Shown in pieces: positions 8,541 through 17,648 of a stretch of DNA of 64,000 nucleotides. Origin of the DNA: JBBRHQ01 sp963781345 (GTDB taxonomy: Bacteria > Actinomycetota > Thermoleophilia > Solirubrobacterales > 70-9). The stretch is from contig CAWAFQ010000003.1 of the NCBI GenBank assembly GCA_963781345.1, positions 124,001-188,000 of the forward strand, written 5' to 3'. Below the pieces are notes generated by a model. The model had not been told where the DNA came from and did no database searches. It worked only from the letters and a program-made list of their open reading frames with translations. The position numbers and the translations under genes are program-made. Position 1 is the stretch's first letter. Every line of letters begins with the position of its first letter.

Positions 8541-9902
8541 CTACTTCTTCGCCAGCAGCTCCGTGTTCGAGGCGCTGGCCTCGATCAGCTCACGCAGGCG
8601 GGTGACGGCCTCGGCGGGGGCCAGCTCGCGCAGCTCCGCACGCATCGCCCGGGCGGCTGCCAGCTCCGACTCGGGCCGCAGCAGCTCCTCGCCCGAGATC
8701 CCGGACACCGAGGCGTCGAGAGCCGGTACGACGCCCGCCGCCGCAAGGTCGGCGTCGAGGACCAGGGTCGCATTCTCGGTCGTCTCGGTGGCCTCGAGGG
8801 CGCCGTCACCATCCTCGGTCCCGGCGAGCACCGTCGCGATCACGGTCAGCGACCCGGCTCCCTCTTCCTCCAGCTCGCGCCCAGCTCCGAATACGGGTTT
8901 GACAGTGGCCGGATCACCGTGGGCGACGCCAAGGCGCGTCAGCGAGTCAACGACCAAGACGACGTCCTCGCCGGCCTCGGCGCGGCGCTTGGCGCGCGAG
9001 AGCGCAAGCTCGGCGTGGCGGACCTGGTCGGCGGGCTCGAGGTCTGCAGCCGCTGCCGCGATCTCGACGTCCGGAGCCTCGCGCCTCCACTGCGTCACCT
9101 CCTCCGGGCGTTCGTCGACGAGCAGGACGACGATCCCCGGTGGGTTCGGTGCGGCTCCGATCGCCTTGACCAGCCCGCGCAGAAGGGTGGTGCGGCCCGA
9201 GCGCGGCCGCGACCGAATCAGGACCCGCTGTCCGTAGCCGAGCGGGGCGAGCAGGTCCGCGGCCCTGATAAGGACGTCACCGGCCTCCACCGTGAGCGGG
9301 ATGCGGCGGTGGGGCGCAACCGGGGTGAGGTCGTCGAAGCCTGGGGGGCGCTGATCGGAGGGCTCGGCCCCGTTGACACGATCGACGCGGGTGAGAGCGC
9401 GGTGGCGCTCCCCGCGGCGCGGGCCACGGGCCGGGCCGGTGACCTCGTCGCCCGAGCGAAGCTCGCAGCGGCGAATCTGGGAGGCTGAGATGTAGACGTC
9501 GTCGGTCCGCGGGTCGAGCCCGCCGAGCCTGACGAAGCCGTGACCCTGGGCGACGACGTCGACGACGCCGGTGACGATCTCCTCCTCGGCCGCCGGCCCC
9601 TCGGCCTCCTCCCCGTCCTCGGTCTCGTGGGCAGGTGCCGCCTTTCGCTCCCCCTCCTCGCCTCCGGCTCGCTCCGCCCGCGATCGGCCACGCCCACCGC
9701 GGCGACGGCGACGGCGCGGGCGCTCCTCGCCCTCGGTCTTCTTCGCCGGCTCGGCGCCGTTCTCGCCGGGCCCGCCCCCGCCCTCGAGCAGCGCGTCGAC
9801 CAACTCCTCGCGGCGCAGCATCCGGTAGCGGGGGATCTCCGCCTCGGCGGCGAGCGCGTGCAGCTCCGCGATGTGCTTGGACTCGAGCTCTGACTTCGTC
9901 AT
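8541..9902 (-). CDS. Rho-like transcription termination factor with degenerate catalytic motifs
   Basis: A 453-residue protein with Rho architecture: a SAP-like N-terminal helix pair (residues 1-40), a charged arginine-rich insert (about 41-108), the cold-shock RNA-binding domain (GHGFVRLGG, VYISASQIRR), then the ATPase core (IRAADLLAPLGYGQRVLI, VVLLVDERPEEVT, VLVVDSLTRL, GISGEELL). Several residues needed for activity in ordinary Rho are altered: the Walker A lysine is Arg237 (RPRSGRTT), the Q-loop segment after DSLTRL is shortened, the R-loop EEFKGTGN is replaced by EATETTEN, and the arginine finger of SGTRKEEL is absent. It may be a non-catalytic paralogue. The main rho gene would then lie elsewhere. 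Confidence 0.85.
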   Translation of the reverse strand: MTKSELESKHIAELHALAAEAEIPRYRMLRREELVDALLEGGGGPGENGAEPAKKTEGEERPRRRRRRGGRGRSRAERAGGEEGERKAAPAHETEDGEEAEGPAAEEEIVTGVVDVVAQGHGFVRLGGLDPRTDDVYISASQIRRCELRSGDEVTGPARGPRRGERHRALTRVDRVNGAEPSDQRPPGFDDLTPVAPHRRIPLTVEAGDVLIRAADLLAPLGYGQRVLIRSRPRSGRTTLLRGLVKAIGAAPNPPGIVVLLVDERPEEVTQWRREAPDVEIAAAAADLEPADQVRHAELALSRAKRRAEAGEDVVLVVDSLTRLGVAHGDPATVKPVFGAGRELEEEGAGSLTVIATVLAGTEDGDGALEATETTENATLVLDADLAAAGVVPALDASVSGISGEELLRPESELAAARAMRAELRELAPAEAVTRLRELIEASASNTELLAKK

Positions 9903-9914
9903 CGAGCGCGCACC

Positions 9915-10820
9915 TTACCCAGTTGCGGTGGCCATCGCCGCGACTGCGTCGGGAATCCCCTGCTCCGCCGTGGGGAAGCGCGGCTCCCAGCCCAGGTCGC
10001 GCTTGATCCGGGCGTTGGAGGAGCGCGCCGAGCGGGTCACCGCGGTGACGGGATCGGACCCGGCGACCGCTCTGGCGATCCAGGCGGGCAACCGGCGCGG
10101 CGGGCCGACCCCGACCTCGCGCGCCGTCAGGGCGACGAAGTCGGCGAAGGTGATCGGCTCATCGTCGGCGACGTGGTAGGTCGTGCCGGCCGGGGCACTT
10201 TCAATCGCCAGCGCGAAGGCGGAGACGACGTCGACGTCGCGGACGACGTCCCAGAGGTTGGTGCCGCGGCCGATCACGGCGAACCGACCCGGCTGGCGAA
10301 GGCGGGCGACGAACTCGCTCTCGAACCAACCCCCAGGACCGTAGACGTGCGAGGGCCGAATGACGACGTCCTCCAAGGACGACTCGCGCACCAGCCTCTC
10401 ACCCTCTTGCTTCGAGCGCCCGTACGCGGTCTCGACCGGCAGCTCGCTCGACTCGTCGAGCAGCGCCCCCTTCGCATCGCCTGTGACCACGGTCGAGGCA
10501 AAGACGATCCGCCGGGCCCCGGCCGCCTCGGCCGCCTCGATCAGCCGCCGCGTTCCCTCGACGTTGACCTCGTTGATCCGCTCGGCGCTGCGCTGTGAGG
10601 CGATCTCCGCGGCAAGGTGGGCGACGACCTCCGGGCTCGCCGAGTCGAGCGCCCGCTTCAGGCTCCCGGCGTCTGCGAGATCGCCCACGACCTCGGCCAC
10701 CCCATCGGGGCCGGAGCCGGGCCGGCGGACGAGCGCGATCGGCTCGTGGCCGCGCTCGCTAAGGCTGCGGCAGAGTGCTCCTCCGAGGAAGCCGCTGGCT
10801 CCGCTGACCAGAACCCTCAT
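9915..10820 (-). CDS. NAD-dependent epimerase/dehydratase
   Basis: A 301-residue extended short-chain dehydrogenase. The NAD-binding motif is GASGFLGGAL near residue 8, and the catalytic Tyr-Lys pair sits in AYGRSKQEGERL with the serine in FASTVVTG. A VIRPSHVYGPGG segment places it with nucleotide-sugar or steroid-type epimerases. The exact substrate is uncertain. The ATG at 10820 overlaps the stop of the glycerol-3-phosphate dehydrogenase gene (ATGA), so both are translated from one message; the frame is open further upstream but within that gene. Confidence 0.85.
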   Translation of the reverse strand: MRVLVSGASGFLGGALCRSLSERGHEPIALVRRPGSGPDGVAEVVGDLADAGSLKRALDSASPEVVAHLAAEIASQRSAERINEVNVEGTRRLIEAAEAAGARRIVFASTVVTGDAKGALLDESSELPVETAYGRSKQEGERLVRESSLEDVVIRPSHVYGPGGWFESEFVARLRQPGRFAVIGRGTNLWDVVRDVDVVSAFALAIESAPAGTTYHVADDEPITFADFVALTAREVGVGPPRRLPAWIARAVAGSDPVTAVTRSARSSNARIKRDLGWEPRFPTAEQGIPDAVAAMATATG

Positions 10821-12502
10821 CCCTGCAGCCCGTTGCCGGCGGGGTCGATCCCCTCCTCGGCCGCCGCGGCCGGCCAGGCATCGGCCTCCCCCGAGACCCG
10901 CGTGGGCGACCATCCGAGCTCGGCTCCGAGAAGCTCCGCCACTGGGCGAGCCACCTCGGTGCCACGAAGCTGAGGCGCCGCGACCAGGCCAAGCCGGGTC
11001 CGTCGGAGAAGGACGTCGGCGACCGAGCGCGCCTGCTCATCGCGTGCGGCGACCACCACCTCGGCGAGAAGGTCGGGGCGCCCCGCGACAACCGGCTGCG
11101 AGAGCCGCGGGTCCTGCGCGGCGAGCTCGAGGACGTTGCGGGCGGCGTGGCCGTAGCGGAAGGCGAGCTGGCGGACCGATTCCTCGCTCACCCCTGCCGG
11201 AGCTTCGAGGTCATCGGGGCCGGCCTCCATTCCGAGCGGGATCTCGGCCGTGTGGCAGGGGGCCTCGCGGCCCTCGCGCTCGACCAGGCGATCGACCGTC
11301 TGCTTCGCCATCCGCCGCCAGGTCGTCAGCTTGCCGCCGGTGATCGTCAGCATTCCCGACGAGGTCTCATAGAGCTCTGCCTTGCGGGAGATGTCGACCG
11401 ACTTGCGCGGGTCGCCGCTGGCGATCAGCGGCCTCACACCTGCGTAGGCGCCGGTGATGTCGGAATCACCGAGGGCGAGGCCGAAGAACTCGTTGACGGC
11501 GTCGAGCAGATAGGCGATGTCGGCGGAGGCGGGCTTGGGGTGGGAGATGTCCCCGTCGTAATCGCTGTCGGTGGTCCCGATCAGGGTCCGCCCGCACCAG
11601 GGCAGGGCGAAGATCGTGCGACCCTCACCGGCCGGAACGATGCAGGCCGCCTCCCCCATCGGCAGGCGCTTCTCGTCGATCGTTATGTGGGTGCCGCGGC
11701 TCGGTGAGATGCGGGGGACGTCCTCCTCATCGACGACCTCCTCGGGGCGGATCCGGTCGGCCCAGACCCCGGTCGCGTTGATCACGTTGACCCCGCCGAC
11801 CTCGATCCGCTCGCCCGATTCGGCCTCGGTGAAAGCGACGCCGGAGGCGCGACCGTCGTGCTCGAGGACCTCGACCACGTCAGCTCCGTTGAGCATCACG
11901 GCGCCGTAGCGCTCGGCCTCGCCGAGGATCGTGAGGACGAGGCGGGAGTCGTCGGTCTGGCAGTCGTAGAAGAGGTAGGCGCCCTTGGGGTCGCGCGCCG
12001 CCAGCGCCGGGATCATCTCGGCGACCTCGTCGCCCTCGATCGTGCGATGGCGATCCGGGGACCAGGAGAAGTCCTCGTCCTCGTCCTTGGAAGAGCGCAT
12101 CTCGCGGCGGCTGCGACCGACCCGCGTCGTCGCCATCACGTCGTACATGTTGAGGCCGATGCCGATCCGCCAGTCGGCGCGGTCATCGCCCAGGTTCGGG
12201 ACGAGGAAGGGCGTTGGGTAGACGAGATGGGGCGCCAACTGAACCATCAACTGGCGCTCGAGCAGTGCCTCGCGAACAAGGCCGAGGTCGAAGTTCTGCA
12301 GATAGCGCAGTCCTCCGTGGACCATCTTCGAGGATCGACTGGAGGTGCCGAAGGCGTAATCGTCGCGCTCGAGCAGCGCCACCGAGTAGCCGCGCGAGGC
12401 GGCGTCGAGGGCGATCCCGGCGCCGGTGATGCCACCGCCGATGACGACGACCTCGAAATGCTCGCCGGCGATTTCCTCGATGGCCTGGGCGCGGGAGAGC
12501 AT
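10817..12502 (-). CDS. glpD: Glycerol-3-phosphate dehydrogenase (FAD-dependent)
   Basis: A 561-residue flavoenzyme that oxidises glycerol-3-phosphate to dihydroxyacetone phosphate and passes electrons to quinones at the membrane. The FAD motif VVIGGGITGAGIALDAASRG starts near residue 19 and the family motif SSKMVHGGLRYL follows near 57. GPs such as RISPSRGTHI, TDSDYDGDI and GGKLTTWRRMA are GlpD hallmarks. The C-terminal alpha-helical domain is present, so the length is normal. It sits between a nitroreductase gene, which ends at its start codon, and an overlapping epimerase gene. No glycerol kinase or facilitator gene is nearby. Confidence 0.92.
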   Translation of the reverse strand: MLSRAQAIEEIAGEHFEVVVIGGGITGAGIALDAASRGYSVALLERDDYAFGTSSRSSKMVHGGLRYLQNFDLGLVREALLERQLMVQLAPHLVYPTPFLVPNLGDDRADWRIGIGLNMYDVMATTRVGRSRREMRSSKDEDEDFSWSPDRHRTIEGDEVAEMIPALAARDPKGAYLFYDCQTDDSRLVLTILGEAERYGAVMLNGADVVEVLEHDGRASGVAFTEAESGERIEVGGVNVINATGVWADRIRPEEVVDEEDVPRISPSRGTHITIDEKRLPMGEAACIVPAGEGRTIFALPWCGRTLIGTTDSDYDGDISHPKPASADIAYLLDAVNEFFGLALGDSDITGAYAGVRPLIASGDPRKSVDISRKAELYETSSGMLTITGGKLTTWRRMAKQTVDRLVEREGREAPCHTAEIPLGMEAGPDDLEAPAGVSEESVRQLAFRYGHAARNVLELAAQDPRLSQPVVAGRPDLLAEVVVAARDEQARSVADVLLRRTRLGLVAAPQLRGTEVARPVAELLGAELGWSPTRVSGEADAWPAAAAEEGIDPAGNGLQG

Positions 12503-13059
12503 CAGTCCAGGTAGGTGGTCGTCTGAGAGCTCGGCGGGCGCTCGGGTGGCTGCTGCTCCTGGCGTGGATGCCCAAGATGGATGAGGCCGACGAAGCGCTC
12601 GTCGGGGCCGAGCCCGACCGCCTCGCGTCCGCGCTCGGTGCGCAGGAATGCGGGCGTTCGCCAGTACCCCGCGATTCCGTGGGCGTGCGCAGCGAGCAGG
12701 ACGATGTAGGAGGCCACGGCGGCGGTGTGTAGGTCCTCCTCGTCGGCGACCGGGTCGCCGACGAGGACGCAGGAGGCGACGACCAGCGTCGGCGCCCGGT
12801 CGAGCTTGGTCGCACCCTCGGGGCCCGCCGCCTGCTTCAGGCGCTCGAGCGCGCGCGGGCCGACGACGCGGAAGCGCCAGGGCGCGCTCAGATGGTGGTT
12901 CGGCGCCCAGCGGGCCAGGTCGAGGAGCTCGTCGAGGACGAATTTCGGAACGGGCTCGGGCGCGAATGCCTTGTGCGTGCGGCGGGTGCGTATCGCGGTC
13001 TCAACGTCCACGGGATCGAGGGTATCGGGCGCTACCAGGCGCGGCGTCGGCCGAGCCAC
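12502..13059 (-). CDS. Nitroreductase family protein
   Basis: A 185-residue FMN-dependent oxidoreductase of the nitroreductase fold. Family features are the N-terminal AIRTRRTHKAF (FMN phosphate binding), ARWAPNHHLSAPWRF near residue 49 and GIAGYWRTPAF near residue 129, with GLIHLGHP near the C-terminus. Members reduce nitro compounds, quinones or flavins using NAD(P)H. The GTG at 13059 overlaps the end of the preceding gene by 28 bases; a GTG at 13011 (VDVETAIR) would avoid the overlap and still keep the full domain. It lies at the end of the cobalamin-type operon but has no evident part in it. Confidence 0.85.
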   Translation of the reverse strand: MARPTPRLVAPDTLDPVDVETAIRTRRTHKAFAPEPVPKFVLDELLDLARWAPNHHLSAPWRFRVVGPRALERLKQAAGPEGATKLDRAPTLVVASCVLVGDPVADEEDLHTAAVASYIVLLAAHAHGIAGYWRTPAFLRTERGREAVGLGPDERFVGLIHLGHPRQEQQPPERPPSSQTTTYLD

Positions 13060-15032
13060 CGCAGACCGGCTGCGACCAGGGCGGCTATGCCGAGTGCGAT
13101 CGCTATCGGGACCAGCGGATTGGTGCCGCCGCCGGTGGTGGTCTCCGCCGCGGCCGGGAAGCCCACGACGAACTCAGATTTCGGGGTTGACCGTGGGCCG
13201 GGGCCGGACCGCTCCCCCCGGCGCAGTTCGCGCACGGGATCGCTCGTTCTTCTCCTGGAAACGCCCTTGCGCTCCTGCTGAGTGCCGGGGGAAGCGGCAC
13301 CGGCCCCGGCCGCCGCCGACACCGAGGGTGGAATAGGTGGAGAGACCGAGGTCGTCTGATCTCCTGAGGACGAATCATCGGCGCCGAAAGCGGTGGCAGG
13401 GGTGGATGGTGATGGAGCGGCCGTGCCGGTCGTGTTCGTCGTGGTCTTGGGCGGGGAGCGTCTTGGGCGAGGGACCGGGGGCAGTGGGTAGGACTTGCCG
13501 TGGAGGGGGACGAGGGCTTGGGCGGTCACCCAGACTGGGGTCTGGTCGCTCGATTTCGAGTAGCGGAGGTGGCCGTCAGCGGCCTGGCGTGCGTAGAGGT
13601 AGTCGAAGGCGTTGCCACCGCCTTCGTGGATCGAGCGCGGCCTGATGCCCGCGGCGAGCATTCCCTGGGCGGCCCAGGCGGTGGACTGGGCGTTGACGAC
13701 ACCTGAGCCGCCAAGACGGAAGCCGCCGCCCCGGACCTGGGCCCGGCGCAGGTAGCGAATCGCCCGGTTCAAGGACCGGCGGCCGCTGAGGGCCTGCAGC
13801 ACCGCCCCGGTCGAGTCGGCGTCGCTCGGTGAATTCGGCACGACCCCCCAGCCGCCATCGTCGTTCTGGACCCGCCGCAGCCACCTCAGCGACTGCTTCG
13901 AGCCGGCCGGCGCCCCCGCCGCGCGCAGCGCCATCACGGCGAACGCGGTCGCGTTGGGCCAGCCCTCGAAGGAGCCGTTGCTGCGGCGCCGGCGCCGCAG
14001 CTCGTCGACCAGGTTGCGGCCGGCGAAGTCGCGCGAGCGCACCCCGGCCCCCTCGAGCGCGAGGATCGTCCGCGCCAGGTCCCCGGTGCTGCCTATCGCG
14101 TTCGTGTTGCGGCGCAGGAAGCCGATCGGCGATCTCCCCCTGTGACTGACCCCGAGCGGATTTCGGCCGGCCGCCTCGAGCCCGAGCATCGCCCAGCCGG
14201 TGATCGCAACGCTCGAGCGCCCGCCCTCAGAGGAGGAGAAGCCGCCGTCGGCGTTCTGGGCGCCGATCAGCCAGGAAACCGCCTGCCCCCGGCCCGCCGC
14301 GGTTGCGTCGGGGACCGCCCAAACCCCGGCCAAGAGCACCGCGACCAACAGCGCGGCTACGCCCCCGGCGGCAACCCCCCGCCCCGCCCTCTCTGGCCCC
14401 GCCCCCCCTGATCCCCGCAGCCGGCCCTCTGCCTTTTGCCACTCGAACCGCTCCCTGAACCGCACCAGCATCCTCACCATCGCCGGACCGGCGATCAGCG
14501 CGAGGGTGACGTTCCCAAGCGCGTGGGCGGCGTCGAATGGGATCGCGCGGACCTCGAGCGCAAGGAAGCGATCGAGCGCGAGATCTCCGCCGTAGCTCGC
14601 CATCAGCGAGAAGTTGAGCAGGGCCCCGTAGGCGATCCCGGCGAGCCCGCAGGCGAGCGCCAGGCTGACCCGGCCCATCCTCCTTCCGCGCCATGCGAGG
14701 AGCGCGCCGAAAACCCCGCAGAGCCCCCATGCCGCCATCTGCCAGGGGGTCCATGGCCCCTGGCCGAGCCAGAAGTTCGAGACCAGGCCGGCGAGCGCAC
14801 CGACGGCGAACCCGGGCGCCGGGCCGATCGCGTAGCCGGCGAAGATGACGATGTCTGTGGTCGCGACGACATTCGGGAGAGCGGCGAAGGCGAGGCGACC
14901 GGCGACCGCGAGGGCCGCCAGCGCCGCGACCAGCGCAACGACCTGCGAAGGCGGCCGCGAGCGCTCATACCAGGCGAAGCCGCCGAGGAGGACGGCACCG
15001 AGGATGGCGAAGCTCCAGGCCTCCCAGCTCAC
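13032..15032 (-). CDS. ECF transporter S component fused to a six-repeat alpha-toroid (squalene-cyclase-like) domain
   Basis: A 666-residue fusion. Residues 1-180 form an ECF-S substrate-binding membrane unit (LPNVVATTDIVIFAGYAIG, LVSNFWLGQGPWTPWQMAAWG). A further hydrophobic helix (about 215-235) is followed by six repeats of the prenyltransferase/squalene-cyclase type (WLIGAQNADGGFSSS, LRRVQNDDGGWGVV, YLRRAQVRGGGFRLG and others), then a long Thr/Pro/Ser-rich linker and a C-terminal membrane helix ending WLGRRRAW. Six repeats are the number needed for a closed alpha6/alpha6 barrel, the fold of the N-domain of transcobalamin. The GTG start overlaps the ATPase stop. The operon is riboswitch-controlled, so cobalamin or a precursor is the likely cargo. 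Confidence 0.8.
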   Translation of the reverse strand: MSWEAWSFAILGAVLLGGFAWYERSRPPSQVVALVAALAALAVAGRLAFAALPNVVATTDIVIFAGYAIGPAPGFAVGALAGLVSNFWLGQGPWTPWQMAAWGLCGVFGALLAWRGRRMGRVSLALACGLAGIAYGALLNFSLMASYGGDLALDRFLALEVRAIPFDAAHALGNVTLALIAGPAMVRMLVRFRERFEWQKAEGRLRGSGGAGPERAGRGVAAGGVAALLVAVLLAGVWAVPDATAAGRGQAVSWLIGAQNADGGFSSSEGGRSSVAITGWAMLGLEAAGRNPLGVSHRGRSPIGFLRRNTNAIGSTGDLARTILALEGAGVRSRDFAGRNLVDELRRRRRSNGSFEGWPNATAFAVMALRAAGAPAGSKQSLRWLRRVQNDDGGWGVVPNSPSDADSTGAVLQALSGRRSLNRAIRYLRRAQVRGGGFRLGGSGVVNAQSTAWAAQGMLAAGIRPRSIHEGGGNAFDYLYARQAADGHLRYSKSSDQTPVWVTAQALVPLHGKSYPLPPVPRPRRSPPKTTTNTTGTAAPSPSTPATAFGADDSSSGDQTTSVSPPIPPSVSAAAGAGAASPGTQQERKGVSRRRTSDPVRELRRGERSGPGPRSTPKSEFVVGFPAAAETTTGGGTNPLVPIAIALGIAALVAAGLRWLGRRRAW

Positions 15033-16735
15033 GTCGCCTCCCCCAGTGCCCGCGCCCCCTGCTCGGGCGTGATCACACCCGGGCGCCCGAGCACCCGCGC
15101 GACCTCGGTCGCGAAGTACCACCCTCCGGAGAGCACCTCGGCGGCGAAGCCGTCGGCGATCACCACCCCGTCCCCGAGCAGGACCACCCGCTCGGCGAAG
15201 GAGGCCGCGAACTCGACGTCGTGGGTGGCGACCACCACAGCGGCCCCGCGAGCGGAGAGCTCAGCGATCAGCCCCACCAGCTGATCACGGCGATGGCGAT
15301 CCATCCCCCGAGTCGGCTCGTCGAGAGCAACAAGCCCCGGCACGTTCTCGCCGCCGATCCTCCCCGCCAGCGCAATCGCCAACGCCAACCGCTGCCTCTC
15401 CCCGCCGGAGAGGTCCCGCGGGTCGGCGTCGATCGCTTGCTCGAGCCCCATTGACCGCAACGCAGCGCGACCCTCCTGCGCCGGCAGCTCATCACCGACC
15501 CGCTCGCGCACCAGGTAGTCGCTTGGATTCTGCGTCAGCAGAGCGATCTCTCGCGGCGCCTCCACACGACCCCGTACCGGCTCGATCAGACCTGCGGCCG
15601 TTTTCAACAGCGTGCTCTTCCCCGCCCCGTTTCGTCCCATCAACGCAACCCGCTCGCCCCTCAGCACGCTCAGCTCGACCCCCCGCAACACGTCGTGCCC
15701 CACCCCATCTCCCCGGTCGAGCTCCACCCAGAGATCCCTCGCCGTCAGGGCAGGCGTGTCATCGGGGGCACCGGTGCCCCCTCCGAACGTTTTGCGCGCG
15801 AGCGCGCCAAGCGGCCCGAGCCGAGCTCGGGGCGGCTCCTGGCGCGAGTGCGAGAGAGGAGGGGGTCCGGTGCCCCCTCGGACGCGGCCGGCGTCGCCGA
15901 GGATGGCTCGAGCGTCCCTGACACCCACCGGGAGGGGATCGATGCCGGCGAGTGAGAAGAGACGGGCGGACGGGGTGGCGAGGGCCGGGTCGGATGAGAG
16001 GGCCCAGGCGAGGAAGTCATGGGGGCGGCCGTCGAAGGCGATCGAGCCGGAGTCCATGGCGATCACCCGGTCGGCGGCGGCGAGGCAGCGCTCAAGGCGG
16101 TGCTCTGCGAGGAGGACGGCAACCCCCCACTCCTCGTTGAGGCGACGCAGCAGCCAGATCAGCTCGTCGCCGGCCACCGGATCGAGCTGGGATGTCGGTT
16201 CGTCGAGGAGCACGAGCGAGGGACGGGTCACGAGAGCGGCCGCAAGGGCGACGCGCTGCAGCTCTCCGCCGGAGAGGGTGTCGACGGAGCGCTCCAGGAG
16301 GTGCGGGATCGCGAGGGCGAGAGCGACCTCCTCGACCGCGCGGGCGCGGGCGGCGGCGGGATCGCCCCGCATCTCGAGCGGCAGCTCGATCTCGGCCGCG
16401 ACGGTGGTCGAGACCACCTGGGTCTCGGGATCCTGTGCGACATAGCCGACGACTCCGGCCAGAAGACCCGGCCCGGCCTCGATCGCGTCGATGCCGGCGA
16501 CCTCGACCGTTCCTGAGATCTCACCGCCGTGGAAGTGCGGGACGAGGCCGCAGGCCGCACGCAGGAGGGTCGACTTGCCGCTGGCGGAGCGGCCGGCGAG
16601 AAGCGCGAACTCACCGGGGGCGATCTCGACCGAGACGTCGTCGAGCGCCGGCGCCGCAGATCGCGGGTAGCGGTAGCCGAGGCCTCGCACACCGAGGGCC
16701 GGGGCAACGCTCCTCTCAGCGATCAGCTCAGGCAC
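15029..16735 (-). CDS. Fused double ATPase of an ECF transporter
   Basis: A 568-residue protein with two ABC ATPase domains in one chain, equivalent to the EcfA/EcfA' pair. The first has Walker A GRSASGKST near residue 49, signature LSGGELQR and Walker B LVLLDEPTSQLD. The second has Walker A GRNGAGKST, signature LSGGERQR and Walker B LVALDEPTRGMD. Both keep the switch histidine (AEHRLE and ATHDVEF). It would drive vitamin uptake with the ECF-T and ECF-S proteins encoded on either side. The start overlaps the ECF-T stop by eight bases. The linker between the two domains is encoded by an unusual repeat-rich block (about 15766-15884). Confidence 0.92.
   Translation of the reverse strand: MPELIAERSVAPALGVRGLGYRYPRSAAPALDDVSVEIAPGEFALLAGRSASGKSTLLRAACGLVPHFHGGEISGTVEVAGIDAIEAGPGLLAGVVGYVAQDPETQVVSTTVAAEIELPLEMRGDPAAARARAVEEVALALAIPHLLERSVDTLSGGELQRVALAAALVTRPSLVLLDEPTSQLDPVAGDELIWLLRRLNEEWGVAVLLAEHRLERCLAAADRVIAMDSGSIAFDGRPHDFLAWALSSDPALATPSARLFSLAGIDPLPVGVRDARAILGDAGRVRGGTGPPPLSHSRQEPPRARLGPLGALARKTFGGGTGAPDDTPALTARDLWVELDRGDGVGHDVLRGVELSVLRGERVALMGRNGAGKSTLLKTAAGLIEPVRGRVEAPREIALLTQNPSDYLVRERVGDELPAQEGRAALRSMGLEQAIDADPRDLSGGERQRLALAIALAGRIGGENVPGLVALDEPTRGMDRHRRDQLVGLIAELSARGAAVVVATHDVEFAASFAERVVLLGDGVVIADGFAAEVLSGGWYFATEVARVLGRPGVITPEQGARALGEAT
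15766..15884. repeat. Palindrome-rich block in the ECF ATPase linker
   Basis: A perfect 18-base palindrome (GGGGGCACCGGTGCCCCC) at 15766-15783 is followed about 94 bases later by a partial copy: CCGGTGCCCCCTC, a variable base, then GA. Between them lie further short inverted repeats (for example around GCGCGCGAGCGCGC and CCGAGCCGAGCTCGGGG). The block keeps the reading frame and codes for the low-complexity linker of the ATPase. It looks like an inserted repetitive extragenic-type element, but other copies would have to be found. Confidence 0.5.
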
Positions 16736-17648
16736 GGGCCACCACCGACGCCGTCCTAGTCGCCGTCGCAGGCGCGCGTCGCGGTCGGCGCCTGTAGGGG
16801 ACGAACCCGCAGGCCAGGACCAGCACCGAGATCGCCAGGGTGGCGCCGCTGACCGGAACCTGCAGTGAGGGGTAGGCCGAGAAACCGTCGGCGTTCGCCG
16901 CCTTGGCCGCGATCGCCGCAGTCACCACCAGGAGACCGGCAAACCAGAGGCGGCGATCGTGGCGGGAGCGGACCCGCCTCGGCGGCGCGGCCGCCGCGTC
17001 GAGGCCGTAACCGCGCAACTCGAGCGTGGCGGCGGCGTCGACGGCACGATCGAGGGACCCGGCCAGCAGGCGCCTTGCGAGGGCACCCCTGCCGGCCGGC
17101 GCGGCCGCGGGCCCGCGAAGAGCGGCGGCATCGCGGAGCCTGGAGGAGTCGGCGGCGGCGAGCGGGACCATGCGCGAGATCAGGGTCGCCGTCAGGGCCG
17201 AGCGGCCGGCGTAGGGGCGCAGCGCTCGCAGAACGAGGTCCGGGTTGACGCAGGCCGAGTAGACGGCGAGCGCGATCATCACGACCGCCGCGCGCAGTCC
17301 GATCACGGCGCCGGCGCCGAGCGCTTCGGCGGTGACGTTCACCTGCCCGAGAATCGGCCATTCGTCGAGCCGCGCCAGGACAGTCTGCCCGCGGTCGGTG
17401 ACGAGAGCGTTGACCGCTGTGATCAGGAGCGCCAGCGTCAGGCCCATGCGGACGGCGGCCCGGACCGCCGTCCGGGCGCCGGCGAGGACACCGGCGATCG
17501 CCGCCGCGGCTCCGACCGCCGCCAGCACCAGCGGACTCGAGTAGAGGAAGGCGACGACGACAAAGGAGCCGAGGTAGGCGACCGCCGCCCCCGGGCGCGC
17601 TCGCTGAAGGATTCCGGGCCGCGGCGTGTAGGCGAGCGCCGATCTCAT
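16728..17648 (-). CDS. ECF transporter T component (CbiQ/EcfT-like)
   Basis: A 306-residue integral membrane protein with about five to six hydrophobic helices, the scaffold that joins the ATPases to the S component. The early segment YTPRPGILQRARPGAAVAYL and the mid-protein NPDLVLRALRPYAGRSALTATLISRMVPLAAADSSRLRDAAALRG fit the coupling-helix region of EcfT. ELRGYGLD near the end of the cytoplasmic part matches the family's RGYG-type pattern. The start overlaps the upstream lipoprotein stop (ATGA), and its own stop overlaps the ATPase start, so all are co-translated. Confidence 0.82.
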   Translation of the reverse strand: MRSALAYTPRPGILQRARPGAAVAYLGSFVVVAFLYSSPLVLAAVGAAAAIAGVLAGARTAVRAAVRMGLTLALLITAVNALVTDRGQTVLARLDEWPILGQVNVTAEALGAGAVIGLRAAVVMIALAVYSACVNPDLVLRALRPYAGRSALTATLISRMVPLAAADSSRLRDAAALRGPAAAPAGRGALARRLLAGSLDRAVDAAATLELRGYGLDAAAAPPRRVRSRHDRRLWFAGLLVVTAAIAAKAANADGFSAYPSLQVPVSGATLAISVLVLACGFVPYRRRPRRAPATATRTASVVARA

